Numbered from the stretch's first letter, positions 1 through 10,944 are shown. The stretch: DNA of 64,000 nucleotides from Trema orientale (GCA_002914845.1 JXTC01000141.1:266389-330388), one strand, 5' to 3'. Numbers and translations: made by a program. Notes: generated from the sequence alone by a model not told the origin.

Positions 1-210
1 ACTAGATACTAACTATAATGAAATAAAATTTAATACATAAAATTGTAAACGACCTAAAAAAGTACATGATTTCAGAAAATAACATATAAAACTGTATACG
101 ACCTAAAGAGGTACACGAATCTAGAAAATAACACATAAAACCGTATACGACCTAGAGAAGTACACGTTCCCAGAAAATAACAGATAAAATCGAATACGAC
201 CTAAGAGTGT
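1..210. repeat. ~50-bp tandem repeat, about four copies
   Basis: Four imperfect copies of a unit built around AAAATAACAcATAAAAccGTATACGACCTA. The array is cut by the window edge. The core ATAACACATnAAnCCGTATAC recurs inside the fold-back at 1710-1930, so the two are related. Confidence 0.75.
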
Positions 211-263
211 TTTGAGAATTTTATAATTATTTTTTATTTTGTGAGAAATTAATATTATTCTTT

Positions 264-570
264 AAACTTAGTCATAACTTTGTTCTTTGTAATTACAAAC
301 TCAATAACTATGTGTAATGTATAATAAGTATATTATATTAAATTACAAAATAGTGAGTTTTGAATTATTATTGCTACTATAATGAGAATATGTCACTATT
401 ACTAGTGGAAACTTAGCCACAACTTTGTTCTTTATAATTACAAACTCAATAACAAGGTATAATGTAAAATAAGTACATTATATTAAATTACTAAAAATAT
501 AATATTTGAATTATCATCACTACTATAATGAGAATATATCACAATCACTATTGGAAACTTAATCACAACT
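264..570. repeat. ~145-bp direct repeat, two copies plus a truncated third
   Basis: Copies start at 264 and 409, each with AAACTTAG followed by ACAACTTTGTTCTTT and later CTACTATAATGAGAATAT. A third start at 555 breaks off after about 15 bp where the 42-bp array begins. No coding content seen. Confidence 0.75.
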
Positions 571-584
571 TCGAGCTTTCCAAA

Positions 585-1385
585 CAAGGAGTCTAGCTAT
601 TAGACACGAGTTGTCTAGCTCTTTATGACATGTTGTCTAGCTCTCTAGACATGGTGTCTATCTGATAGATACTTTTGTCTAGCTTTCCAGATACATTGTC
701 TATCGAGTAGACACTATTGTCTAATTTTCTAGATATAATGTCTTTCGGATAGATACATTTGTCTAGCTTTTCAGACATACTATCTATCGTGTAGACACTA
801 TTGTTTAGCGTTCCAGACACTTTTGTCTAGCTTTCTAAACACGGAGTCTAGCAATTAGACACGACCTGTCTAGCTATCCAGACATGGTGTCTATCTGAAA
901 GACATTTTTGTCTAGCCTTCTAGACACGTTGTCTATCAGGTAGGCACTATTGTCTAGCTTTCTGGATAAGTTGTCTATCTACTAGACAATGTTGTCAAGC
1001 TTTCCAAACAAGTTGTCTATCAACTAGATACTAACTATAATGAAATAAAATTCGATATATATCAAATTAAATACACTATTGTCAAGCCTTCCGGACAAGT
1101 TGTCTATCTGATAGACACTTTTGTCTAGTTTGCCAGACAAGCTGTCATCGGGTAGACACTATTATCTAGCTTTCCAGATACGTTGTCTATCTGCGAGATA
1201 CTATTATTAAGCTTTCCAGACATGATATCTATCCGATAGACACTTTTGTCTAATGTTCTAGATAAGTTGTCTATCGGGTAGACACTATTGTCGAGCTTTT
1301 CAGATAAGTTGTCTATATGATAGACACTTTTGTCTAGCTTTCCAAATACGCTTTCTATCGAGTAGACACTATTGTCTAGCACAAC
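585..1385. repeat. 42-bp minisatellite rich in GTCTA...TAGAC half-palindromes
   Basis: About 17 degenerate units of 42 bp, each alternating GTCTAGCTTTCCAGAC with GTCTATCnnnTAGAC. Because 42 is a multiple of three, the array gives apparent 14-residue repeat frames on the minus strand; these are side effects of the period, not genes. The array is interrupted at 1022-1073 by a non-array segment whose first 40 bp repeat bases 1-40 of the window, so a larger unit of about 1.02 kb may be duplicated. Confidence 0.85.
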
Positions 1386-1634
1386 ATTGGAACTTTGGTG
1401 GAGTATGGTTGCTCAACAAAAATGAAAAACGAATGAGAATGATAATAGAAATGGAACGAGAGTAGGAATGAAATGTAAAAGAAAATTACTTGAGTTTTTT
1501 GGTTGACATGTTAGAATCAGTGTCTGAATAAGGATTACTGTGTTTGGTTTATTATGGAATAGAATGGAATTAACATTATATAAACGAAAATACCCTTACT
1601 ATTAAAAAATGGTACAAATGTTAAATTGGTACAA

Positions 1635-2010
1635 AAATTGATTCATTTATTTATTTATGTATTTTTTGTATTAGAAAACTCCTTTTTAAAAAAAAAAATA
1701 AAAAAAAAAATTTTAAAGATAGAATAACACATTAAACCGTATACCGTGTGATGTATTAATGGGTTGATGCGTTATTTTCAGAATTCCTGAATAGCACATC
1801 AACCCGTACACGGGTTGATGTGTTATTTTCAAAAATTTTGAATAACACATCAACCCGTGTACGGTTTGATGTGTTATTTTCAGAAATCCTGAATAACACA
1901 TCAACCCGTATATAGTTTAATATGTTATTTTGTCTTTAAAACTTTTATTTTTTAAAAAAATAAATTTTTAATGCAAAAAATATATAAACAAATAAATAAA
2001 TCAATAAAGA
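1635..2010. repeat. Fold-back palindrome with internal inverted ~51-bp units
   Basis: The left arm (ATTGATTCATTTATTTATTTA from about 1635) is the reverse complement of the right arm ending near 2006 (TAAATAAATAAATCAAT). The arms continue inward through the poly-A/poly-T stretches to the ATAACACATnAAnCCGTATA units. The centre (1740-1920) is itself made of head-to-head ~51-bp units. The RNA would be a near-continuous hairpin of more than 150 bp. It may be a fold-back transposon or a small-RNA source; no TSD was found. Confidence 0.7.
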
Positions 2011-2129
2011 GAAACTTGTTATTATATACAAGAAGCCCACTTTTTTTTAACCCATCTATAATATCTAAAAACTAGTATATAAGCATATTTGATGACTAAA
2101 TGATATTAATTTTACAAGTTGTCACGTTT

Positions 2130-2545
2130 TAGACAGTCTGTCTAATTTCTAGACAGACATGTCTATCAAAATCTGGGTTTTTTTTATACAATTGCCAGAT
2201 AATACTCGACATTACCATTTAGTAGAGTCGATATTGTATAATTTGTCAAGTTCTAGACAGTCTGTCTAGAAATTAGACAGACATGTCTATCCAGATTTGA
2301 GTTTTTTCTATGCAATTGTTCAGACAATACTTGACAATACTATCAAGTAGAATCGATGTTGTACAATTTATCACGTTCTAGACAGCTTGTCTAGAAATTA
2401 GACAGAATGTCTATCCAGATCTGGGTTTTTTCTATATAATTGTTTAGACAATACTCGATAATACTGTCAAATAGAGTCGATATTGTATAATTTGTCACCT
2501 TCTAGATAGTTTGTCTAGAAAATAGACAATCCTATCTATCCAAAT
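2130..2545. repeat. 124-bp tandem repeat, four copies
   Basis: Units start at about 2132, 2256, 2381 and 2505, a spacing of 124-125 bp. Each begins GACAGtcTGTCTAGAAATTAGACAGA, continues with ATGTCTATCCAGAT, and contains an ACAATACTCGA..GTCGATATTGT inverted pair. The GTCTAGA/TAGACA motif is shared with the 42-bp array. Confidence 0.85.
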
Positions 2546-3192
2546 TTGAGTTTCTACTTCACAATAGAACTCGTTATTTCACAACTTAGTTTCTATTTTG
2601 TAGATTTTCAAGCTCAAAAAGTGACCAAATACTTTCTATTTTATACTATAGTTTCAAGTCTTACTACAAAATAACTTATAATCTACAAATCAAACTCATA
2701 TTGGTAAAGAAAGATTAATAGTAAAGAAGCAACTTCTATTACTTCATTAGAGACTTGAATCTTGAAAAAGAGGAACTCATTTTTCTTTGCTAAAATGCAA
2801 AAATCGGGACTTTTCTAGTGACTCCAAGCTTTGGCTGAAATTAAGTGATAATGGCGAGGGAGAAGAGTAGTTGTTTATCAGTGAGGGAGAAGAGAAGAAT
2901 AGTATGGGCCTAGACAAGAAGATGAAGACTAAAGCATTTTAAAGGGCATATTGGTCTTCACAATTAAATTTTTACTTAAAAGGTGTAGACACGAAAAAAC
3001 TATAAAAATGTGTGTATTTCTTTAAAAATACTATGTAGAAAGGGTATTCTTTAAAGAACTCCCTATATATACGTCACATATTATTTTCTTTGTTTTCGAG
3101 GAGTACCTCTAGGAGCTAGCTAAATGCTTATTAAGCAATGCTACATATATTGAGAAAATATCCTGATCTTTTAACATCCTAACGAGTAATAT
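2546..3192. other. Unassigned intergenic sequence
   Basis: AT-rich, no open frame of note and no recognised family. It may be the flank of whatever element carries the arrays to the left. Confidence 0.5.
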
Positions 3193-3360
3193 TATAGGGC
3201 ACTAGTGGTTCCCAGCACCACAATAACATGTCTGTTTGTCATTGGATGATTTAATTAATAAACTGAGTCTCACATGGGTCCTATCTGAATTATAATTATG
3301 ATTAACCAATAACAGACTGACACATCATTGTAGTGGTATTATTGTAGTGGTGTCCCATAG
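3193..3360. mobile_element. ~168-bp MITE (family also at 33358)
   Basis: Imperfect terminal inverted repeats: TATAGGGCACTAGTGG on the left and CTACAATAAT...GTGGTGTCCCATAG on the right. A second inner pair is TGTCTGTTTGTCATTGG / CCAATAACAGACTGACA. The centre contains AATTAATAAAnTGAGTCTCAC, which is also present in the element at 33358-33527 of equal length. No clean TSD, so the superfamily is not assigned. Confidence 0.65.
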
Positions 3361-3480
3361 CATTATTCCTAACTAAATGGTGTGGCAAATGCCACGTTAT
3401 TGTGAAGGTGGGCCCATTCAACACCATGTCTATTTTTCTTTGAAAAACTCCAATCATCCCGATCGGAATTATCACGCGAA

Positions 3481-3610
3481 CAGATCTGGCTCTTCCCTTA
3501 TGATGGGACCCATAAATAAGTTTATTAATAACCTGACAAAGAGGCACATCTGGCTATTCCCTCATGATGGACCTATAAGTAAGTTTATTAATAACCTGAC
3601 AAAGAGGCAG
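3481..3610. repeat. 64-bp direct duplication
   Basis: Two copies of a unit running ATCTGGCTnTTCCCT ... AAGTTTATTAATAACCTGACA and ending AAGAGGCA, 64 bp apart. Recent enough that most positions agree. Not coding. Confidence 0.8.
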
Positions 3611-4229
3611 CCATGGCGCGAATCAGAAAAACCACGTACCTTGTGATAAGAACCCGTTCAGTTAAATAGCACACCTCTTTTCTTTTCTTTTTGCCTCCGC
3701 ACATGTTATATTTTCCAACTTTTGACCATGTACATGTGCCATCTTCTTCATGCAAATATACAGCCTTTCTAATTATACTCCGAACAGACCTGTAATTAGA
3801 CTTTGCTTTTAATGTTTTCTTAAAAAAAAAAAAAAAAAACTGAACCAGTATTTCCAAGTGGATAGATTATAAGCTTAGAAAATGTAACTAAACTTAATGT
3901 CCTTTTATCAATAGATAGATTTTAAGCTCGGTTTAATGGTGTTTGGAAACCAAATTAGGGTATAAAAGGTTGGTTTTTGTCATTTATAAAATTATTGCAG
4001 TCCAATAAAAAAAATTCATCAATCACTACTTTGCTATTTTTACCGAGCAAAAGATTCAGGCACCATCACGTACAAAGAAAAAAGAAGATAAAAAAAGAGC
4101 AAAAGGAAGAAAGAAAACAAAATACAAGAATCCAATAATAGATAAGAAGAATCAAGAAAAGGAAATTAAAGGAAAAAGAAAAATGAGGACTAAACTGTCT
4201 TCAACTTCAATAGCTTAAGTGATGGATAT
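3611..4229. other. Intergenic AT-rich sequence
   Basis: Contains a purine-rich stretch (about 4075-4185) and a poly-A run near 3822-3839. No gene or repeat recognised. Confidence 0.5.
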
Positions 4230-4974
4230 GGGCCAGTCTTAGACTGTGCCGGTGAAGGGTTGTTAATGAACATTTTATGCATATATTTGTAGTACTTTTG
4301 ATCTTATTTATTTTTGAAGACCTAAAGTAAAAGCGTTATTTTTTTTAATTTTAATTGTGATTATTGTAGGAAGTAGAAGAATTGATTTTGGTGACAATTT
4401 GGTAGAAAAAAGGATTGAAAAATGCACAAAAAAGGAGCCAAGGTAGAAGGCCGGGCGTAGCTACACCGCAAAGAGGAACAGGCTATGCCTCCCTGATTAG
4501 AGAACCTGGCACAGTTGCGCCTCATCTCTCAACAAAGGGCGCTCATGCGCCATTAAAGGGGCACAGCTATGCCCCTGATGCTATTCCTTGCGTGCTGAGT
4601 TGCTTGAACGGCCCAGATTCGCTCTCTTTTCATCATCCAATAATGGAGGTTTACCCATCTTTTAGTGTGTTAGAGTTCGACCTAAGAGAGATGCTAAAAA
4701 TGGATGGAGGCACAATTTCCCAGTGGGATTTTGGAGAGCAATTTTTGCCAAATTGAGAGAGCTTGAAGCTTAGAGTTCTTGGTTGATTTTCTTGGAGATT
4801 CTTCAAGGAAGTCAAACTTAGAGACACTAATCACCATAGTTTTCTCTTCTTTCATCTCTTTATTTTACTTTTAGAAGTTGTAATTATAATGTATTTTAAT
4901 ATATTTTTAATTGCAAATTTCTTGATGGAGATTATAATGGATATGTTTATGTGTGGCTACTTGCATACTCTAGT

Positions 4975-5374
4975 GTCAGAACAATCAACAATAACAAGCT
5001 TTGCGTGATTATTTCAAGCCTGTTATTAATGATAATTTTTCAGAGATTCAGCGGCAAGCAATCAATAATAATAACTTTGAGTTGAAACCCGCCCTCATTA
5101 GTATAGTGTAACAAAATCAATATGAGGGGTTGCCTAACGAAGACCACAATGTTCACTTTACGATATTCTTAGAGATATATGATACGATCAAGGTGAATGA
5201 AGTCTCTAAAGATGTTATCCAGTTGCGCTTAGTCCCATTTTTACTTAGAGACAAGGAGAGGGGTTGGCTACAATTATTATGACCAAGGAATGTTGCCACT
5301 TAGGAGGACTTGGCATCTAAATTCCTCTAGAAGTTCTTTTCTCCATCGAAGACTTCACAATTGCAGGGTGAAAT
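4975..5374 (+). pseudogene. Gypsy gag, amino-terminal part (broken)
   Basis: A retrotransposon capsid remnant of the Pfam Retrotrans_gag type found in Athila/Tat elements. Conceptual frames give LRDYFKPVINDN, then NNNNFELKPALISIV, then QYEGLPNEDHNVHFTIF, VIQLRLVPFLLRDKERGW and KFFSPSKTSQLQGEI. These follow the family pattern in which FELKPA precedes a GLP-DPN-H-F motif and RLRLFPFSLRD..AWL. In-frame stops and frameshifts (at least at the WLQLL-stop and KFL-stop positions) make it non-functional. The frame runs into the solo LTR at 5375 and resumes in register at 7973. Confidence 0.75.
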
Positions 5375-7972
5375 TGTTAGGATTATCTCCAAAAAGTATT
5401 TATTATTTATTGAATATTTTGAATATTTAATAAGGTTATAATTCATGCATAGTATTTGTGATAATGTTTTGATTATTGACACAATAGTAAATATCATAAA
5501 GGTTCTATGATTTATTTATTAGAGAAATATTTTAATAAAGTTATTTTTTAAAGTTAAGACATATTTTCTCTAATAAATTAAATAAGATTGTTCACAACTA
5601 TAAGAAAAGCTAGACACTTCTCTTAGATCGTGTTGCAAGGCTTTGTGCATTTATAGTATGTCTTAATCTATATTGGTATGATTATATGCAAAAAGCCTTG
5701 GTGTATAAATATTGAACATGAACCATGTGAAATATGTCTTGTAATGAATATTATTGACAAAAACATATTCCCACAAACTAGATAATTAAAGCATGTCTTT
5801 CTTAATCCTTAAATGGTGTTGTGTCCTAGCATGGTTACTGTACCAGACTTGGCGGAGCCGCGTGCTAGCACAGTGGTTGTACTAGATATGATCGCATCAC
5901 GTGCTAGTACGCTGGTTGTAATAGACTTGGTGGTGCCGCGTCCTTGAATGAGGTATGTACCGTACTTGTTAGCGTAGTGTGCTAGCACGATGGCTATACC
6001 AGACTTGGTGGCGTCGCATGCTTGCATAGTGGCTGTACCAGACATTGTTGCCATTGTGTGCTTGCATGATAGCGTCGCATGCTAGTATGGTAGCTATACC
6101 AAACATAGTCCTGTCACGTGCTAGCGTGGTGGTTGTATTAGACATAGTGGCATCGTGTGCTAGCATGGTGGCTATACCAGACATGGTTGTGCCGTCCCAT
6201 ACTAGCATGGTGGTTGTACCAAACCTGGTGGTATCGCGTACTTGCATGATGTCTGTACCAGACCTGGCAGCATCGTGTGCTAGCCTGGTGGCTATACCAG
6301 ACTTGGTGACAATGCATACTTGCGTGGTGGTAGTACTGGACATCATTAGCAATGTGTGTGTGCATAGTAGCATCGCGTGCAAGTATGATGGCTATACTAG
6401 ACATGGTCGTGTCCCTTGCTAGCATAGTGGTTGTAGCAGACATGGTAGCATCGCGTGCTTGCATGGCATCTATACCAAGCTTGGTGGCGTCGTGTGCTAG
6501 CATAGTGGTTGTACCAGACTTGATGGCATCGCGCGCTTCCATAGTGTCTGTACCAGACTTGGCAGCATCGTGCGCTAGCATAGTGGCTATAGCAGACTCG
6601 GTGGCGATGCATGCTTGCATGGTAGTAGTACTGGACAATGTTGGCATTGTGTACTTGCATGGTGGCCACGCGTGCTAGCATGGTGGCTATACCAGACATG
6701 GTCGTGCTATGTGCTAGTATGGTGGTTATAGCAGACAAGGTGGTGTTACGTGCTTGCACGGTTTCTGTACCAGGCTTGGTGGCGTCACATACTTGCACGG
6801 TAGCTGTACCAGATGTGGTCGCGTCGCGTGCTTGCACGGTGGTTGTACTAGACTTGGTTGGCATCGCACACTTGCATGGTGGTAATCTAGACCCTGTTAT
6901 TTTGGTAATGCATTATTATAGACACTAGGAACATATGCTTATAGATATGGAATCCACAACTCTATTATATAGAGAAGTGAATACCGCCTTGAGGAGCTAT
7001 ATGAGCTTGAATGATTTAAATCTTAGCTAAGTAATTAATAAAATTCGATATTTTATTAATTAAATACTTTCAATAGGTCTGGTCATCCATTAGATATAGT
7101 CTCGTATCAAGGAATTGAAAGATATAATTAGAGGAGTAAAACGGTAATTTTACCTAGCTCCGATTATTGGTATTCATGTGGGGATACACGTGCACGTGGA
7201 CATAATTTTAATTATAAAGTATCTTGTGATATTTATTTAATTCAAGAGTGCAGTTTGGACTCTTAGTAGAATAAGTCCATAACTAATAGTACAAGCCCAC
7301 TTATATTAAGAGTTAATTGTAACTGGGCCTTTGTCTATTGGAACTTGAATTAAATAAGTCCATTGGGTCCCTAACCTACACCAATATCTTGAACTGCATG
7401 AGGTTAGCTAAATTGGGCTCAAACAGTTTTCTGGGCAATAACACAAAAGAGGAAACAGGCTAAAAAAACAATAGGCCTTTAGTGCCCACTGTCATGCCCC
7501 TTAGGGCATGATGATTTGCACTATCATGCCCCTTAACGCATGATGATTTTCGGCTAGCCCTGGCTCACTAGGGCTGGCCAAATTTTGCTAAGGGGAGGAG
7601 TCTTCTCCTCCCTCCTTCTTTGTAGGTAATGTTCAGCACTCCTGACATATTAATTTGGTGGCTGCTTTAGCAAACTGAGAGAAAATTGTGAGAGAGAGAA
7701 ATTTTTGGAGCCTCTATTGGAGGCCATTGGAGTTCTTAAATTCTCACTTGAAGGTTGATCAAGATCGAGGTGCCCACTCACCTCTGCAGTTACAAGCTTG
7801 GTATATAGGAAGGAAGACTCATTGGGTGAGATACACAATTTCTCGCATGTATTTAGATCATAACAAAGATCCTAAAAGGTTTTATGAAAAATTATAATCT
7901 GGAAAGATTTTTGTTTTCCATGCTTCTACTCATCTTTGATTTTATCATATTTTTTGTAAATAATAACCAACA
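5375..7972 (+). mobile_element. Solo LTR with internal minisatellite (family L1)
   Basis: Begins TGTTAGGATTATCTCC and ends AATAACCAACA, giving TG...CA ends. It sits in the middle of a gag codon series; removing it restores E-I-A-Q-F. The flanks GAAAT and AGAAT are a diverged 5-bp TSD. A second, inverted copy of the same LTR lies at 31356-32820 and matches at both ends and throughout the body (for example the segment around 7650-7910). This copy is 2598 bp against 1465 bp, the difference being the tandem array at 5810-6890. Only one LTR is present, as after LTR-LTR recombination. Confidence 0.8.
5810..6890. repeat. 39-bp minisatellite in ~290-310-bp higher-order units, inside the LTR
   Basis: Units read gcTAGCAtgGTGGttgTAccAGACtTGGTGGCatCGcgt with variation, 39 bp each. 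Variants recur in a fixed order, and the longer spacer variant appears at about 6045, 6352 and 6638, giving higher-order periods of 307 and 286 bp. As 39 is a multiple of three, both strands show long overlapping open frames with 13-residue repeats (such as SMVVVPDLVVSRA on plus). With frames open on both strands at once and no start context, I treat these as non-coding. Confidence 0.85.
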
Positions 7973-9257
7973 AGAATCGCTCAATTCTACTAATTAGATT
8001 TTGAGCGATTTGATGAAGCATGTGAGTGCTTCAAAGACCTTATCTGGAAGTGTCCTCAACATGGTTATCAAGATTAATTTTAAATCCAATTGTTCTATAA
8101 TAGATTGAACAGGAAAATAATGACTATTATTGATGCAGCGACCGTCAGTACTATTTTGTCTAAGACTGTCGTGGAGGCTTAGTTATTATTAGAGGAGATG
8201 GCCTATAATAACTATCAATCGCTAAATGGGTTGTTTATCTAGAAGAGAGTTGCAGGAATCAATGAGGTAGTTTTGATAGCTAATCTTATTACCTAAGTGT
8301 CGGTTTTGACAAGCCAAATTTCAGTATTGATTCAAGCAAAGATCTGGTGGGAGTTTCTAGTGCTTCCTATTCTAATGAAGGACGCGATGTTGAGCAAGTC
8401 CATTACCTGAACAATTGAAACTTTAACTACCGAAGCAATAACATTCCGAACAATTTATCTATTCATTACCATCCCGACCTCCATAATCAAGAGAACTTTT
8501 TCTACTGGAATACAAGGAATGTCTTGCAACCTCCCCTGAGATTCAATCAACCGGTCGAGAAGAAGCCATCATTGGAGGATCTCTTTAGTACTTTTGTTGT
8601 GGATACTATAGGAAGATTAAACAAGAACAAAGCCCACTTTGATAGTATTAAGACTCATTGCACTAATATGAATACCACTATGATGTCTTTGGAGGTAAAA
8701 TTAGCCAACTAACCAATTCGATCAAAGGCCAATCATCTGACAAGTTTCCTAGTAACACAGAAACCAACCTTAAGGACCATTGTAAGGCTGTTACTTTAAG
8801 GAGTAGGAAGGAGGTCGAAGCTCCCAAACCAAAGGAGAATGATGATAAGGAGAAAAAAGTGGGAGAAGAGCCACTGAGGTTGAACTCAAAGCCCAATTCC
8901 ATCTTATTTCTAGAAAATCCACCTATCATCACTCCTCCATTGCCATATCCTCAAAGATTTCAAAAGAAGAAGTTGGATGCTCAATATGCAAAGTTTTTTG
9001 AGATATTTAAGAAATTGTACATCAACATTTCTTTCGCAAATACTTTGGAGTAAATGTCAAATTATGTGAAATTCATGAAGGACATAATGTCTAATAAGAG
9101 GAAATTGGAGGATTATGAGATAGTTAAGCTAATAGAGGAACGTAGCGCTATTCATTAAAAGAAATTGCCTCAGAAGTTGATGGATCTGGGGAACTTTACA
9201 ATTCCATGTACTATTGGGAGTTCTACTTTTGAGAAAGCCTCATGTGATCTTGGAGCT
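7973..9257 (+). pseudogene. Gypsy gag carboxy part and start of protease (broken)
   Basis: Continues the gag frame after the solo LTR. Conceptual translation in shifting frames gives ERFDEACECFKDL then WKCPQHG, NRLN...IDAA, VEA..LLEEMA.NNYQ and KRVAGINEV, the usual order of Athila/Tat gag. Next comes the linker region with KKPSLEDLFSTFVVDT (8560s), then AVTLRSGKEVE-like sequence at 8785-8815. Near 9160-9257 it reads [32 protein letters not shown]: the start of the aspartic protease domain, cut before the rest. Multiple stops and frameshifts. Confidence 0.75.
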
Positions 9258-9384
9258 TAGAGATGTTAATTGAGTTGCGTCGTGCTAACGTAGGCACATT
9301 TAGCTACGGCATAATCGTGCCTCGTGTCGCACCATGCCCAGCCTGTTACACGTATGTGCCCGTGCCGACAACGTGTAATCATTT
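9258..9384. mobile_element. hAT-type terminus (truncated)
   Basis: TAGAGATGTtAATTGaGTtG matches the ends of the hAT-like elements at 60139 and 27706. It is followed by the same CGTGCTAACG / GTGCCCGTGCCG subterminal style. The insertion cuts the protease codons for CDLGA. No opposite terminus could be located. Confidence 0.5.
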
Positions 9385-9690
9385 TGCTTGTCTATTTTCG
9401 TACTTAATCATTTTCGTTTTCGATATTGTATAATTATTGTGCCTAATCGTGACCGTTTTTGATATTATGTTATTTTCTGTGTCTAATCGTACTTATTTCT
9501 AATATTGTGCTATTTTCATACTAATTGCACTCATTTTAGATACTGTATTATTTTCATGCCTAATCGTGCTTGTTTTTTTATTATGTTATTCTTGCGTCTA
9601 ACCTTACCCATTTTTTATATCATATATGATTTCAAGCCTAATTATTTCTATTTTCAAGCTCTTATTATTCTCATTCCATAATCGTACTCA
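9385..9690. repeat. ~40-bp tandem repeat
   Basis: Seven to eight degenerate units of the form GCCTAATCGTGCTCATTTTcGATATTGTaTTATTTTCAT. It lies directly inside the hAT-type terminus and may be its subterminal array. Confidence 0.7.
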
Positions 9691-10469
9691 TTAGTGAATT
9701 TTTTTTTTTTCCAAATTTAGTTGTTTTAATACTATTAGACAAATTTCTTTTTAACTAATTATGAATTATGAAGCATTAATTATTATATAATAAAAATAAA
9801 TTATTTGAAGATAAAGATAATTTTATATAAAAATAAATCTGAATGAAATATTAGAATATACGTGAAAAATAATAATTAATTTAAATTTCTATAGTTAAAG
9901 TATATTTCAACTAAATTGGAGCATACTCAAATTATATCAAAATGTATAACTCAAAAACTATGATTGAAACCTACCTAAATTGTATTTTTCTTTCATAATT
10001 ATGCTACCATGTATAGATCTATCGCACATGGTTTTAAATATGCATTGATTTCGTTGCTTTTTATTATTGCGGTGTAATTTTGTATAATTTTCTTTTAGAT
10101 TTGAAACTTCGAAGATCAGAAATGGAAGATTATATCATACAAGAGATCCGTTTAGAAATATATTGATTTCTACAAGATTTTTAAACGATCCATTTTGGTG
10201 ACAGAAGGTGATTAAAATGGTGAAGGGGAATCCCTCACAGATCTCTAGTTTTACCTATGTTGGTTATGTGTTTCCTCCGTACTCATTATTAGAATCCAAT
10301 ATTGATTATTTGTTTATTGTTATGAGCATTTTATAATTTACATTTCATGTTAACTAGTGATTGTAATATGTTATTTGATTGATAAAAAAAAAAAAAATTT
10401 TGATTTTATATGAAAAAATTAAAAAAAAAAAAAAAAAAAAAAAAAGAGCAAAATCCCAGATTTTAAAAT
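9691..10469. other. AT-rich sequence without recognised features
   Basis: Low-complexity A/T runs (for example 10384-10396 and 10421-10445). No coding potential. Confidence 0.5.
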
Positions 10470-10770
10470 ATTCGAAAAATCTCAGATTTATTTAGAAAAT
10501 ACCACTTTTAAAAATATATATAAAAATAACACTTCTTACAAACTTATAAGTGACTTAAGATAACCAGTCAGGTTACTTGAGGTAACGAGCTTGTTACATC
10601 AAATAGCTCGATTTATTACCACAAGTAACCCGATTGGTTACCTTAAGTGCCTTTGAAAAGTACCAATTTTGAGGAAGAAGTAGTATTTTTCTAAATAGTT
10701 TTGAAAAGTATTTTATTTCTAAATAAACTTTTAAAAAATAATATATTTCTAAATAAATTTGGAATTTTTC
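10470..10770. repeat. Hairpin element with TTACTTGAGGTAACC-type stem
   Basis: The stem 10551-10580 (GTGACTTAAGATAACCAGTC and AGGTTACTTG) pairs with 10623-10652 (CAAGTAACCCGATTGGTTAC and CTTAAGTGCC). Outer arms TTTATTTAGAAAATACCAC / AATATATTTCTAAATAAATTT extend the palindrome. Structure of a small fold-back MITE. Confidence 0.6.
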
Positions 10771-10944
10771 AAAAAATTCAATTCATTCAGAATTTTTCAG
10801 GTTTTTAGATTTTGAGCTTGATTTTTTGTACGAAGCCCTAAATAAAATTCTTATTTTATTTTATTTTTTCAAAAAATTGGAGAACAACATAACAAGTTCA
10901 AAAAGGGGTTTTAAGACTTTTTCGTACAAAACTAAAAATAATTA

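Larger units (their letters stand above)
4230..9257 (+). mobile_element. Degenerate Ty3/gypsy (Athila/Tat-like) element
   Basis: The outer element of a nest. 4230-4970 resembles an LTR or leader: it has the locally GC-rich GGGCGTAGCTACaCC / GGGCGCTCATGCGCC style seen in plant gypsy LTRs, but I cannot fix its ends or a primer-binding site. Coding remnants follow: gag amino part at 4975-5374, then gag carboxy part and the start of protease at 7973-9257. A solo LTR (5375-7972) splits gag, and a hAT-type terminus at 9258 cuts the protease. No reverse transcriptase or 3' LTR is seen, so the element is truncated. Confidence 0.65.

Noticed and set aside
623-1382. 14-residue-repeat proteins on the minus strand
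   Set aside because: Direct result of the 42-bp DNA repeat; frames break at the non-array insert and have no conserved start.
585-2545. CRISPR-like array
   Set aside because: Units are directly tandem without unique spacers, and the sequence is plant nuclear DNA.
4415-4756. 113-codon plus-strand frame
   Set aside because: Lies in LTR/leader-like sequence before gag; composition is palindrome-driven (GGGCGCTCATGCGCC) and no domain is recognised.
5809-6928. Long overlapping open frames on both strands (81-169 codons)
   Set aside because: They arise because the 39-bp repeat unit is a multiple of three and lacks stops in several frames; both strands are open at once and no domain or gene context exists.
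7650-7838. Frame with DLDQPSSENLRTPM similar to one at 31552-31842
   Set aside because: Shared because both are in copies of the same LTR; LTR homology explains the resemblance better than a conserved protein.
10385-10445. Poly-A stretch as a sign of a retroposed gene
   Set aside because: No upstream coding sequence or TSD; ordinary low-complexity A tracts are common throughout.
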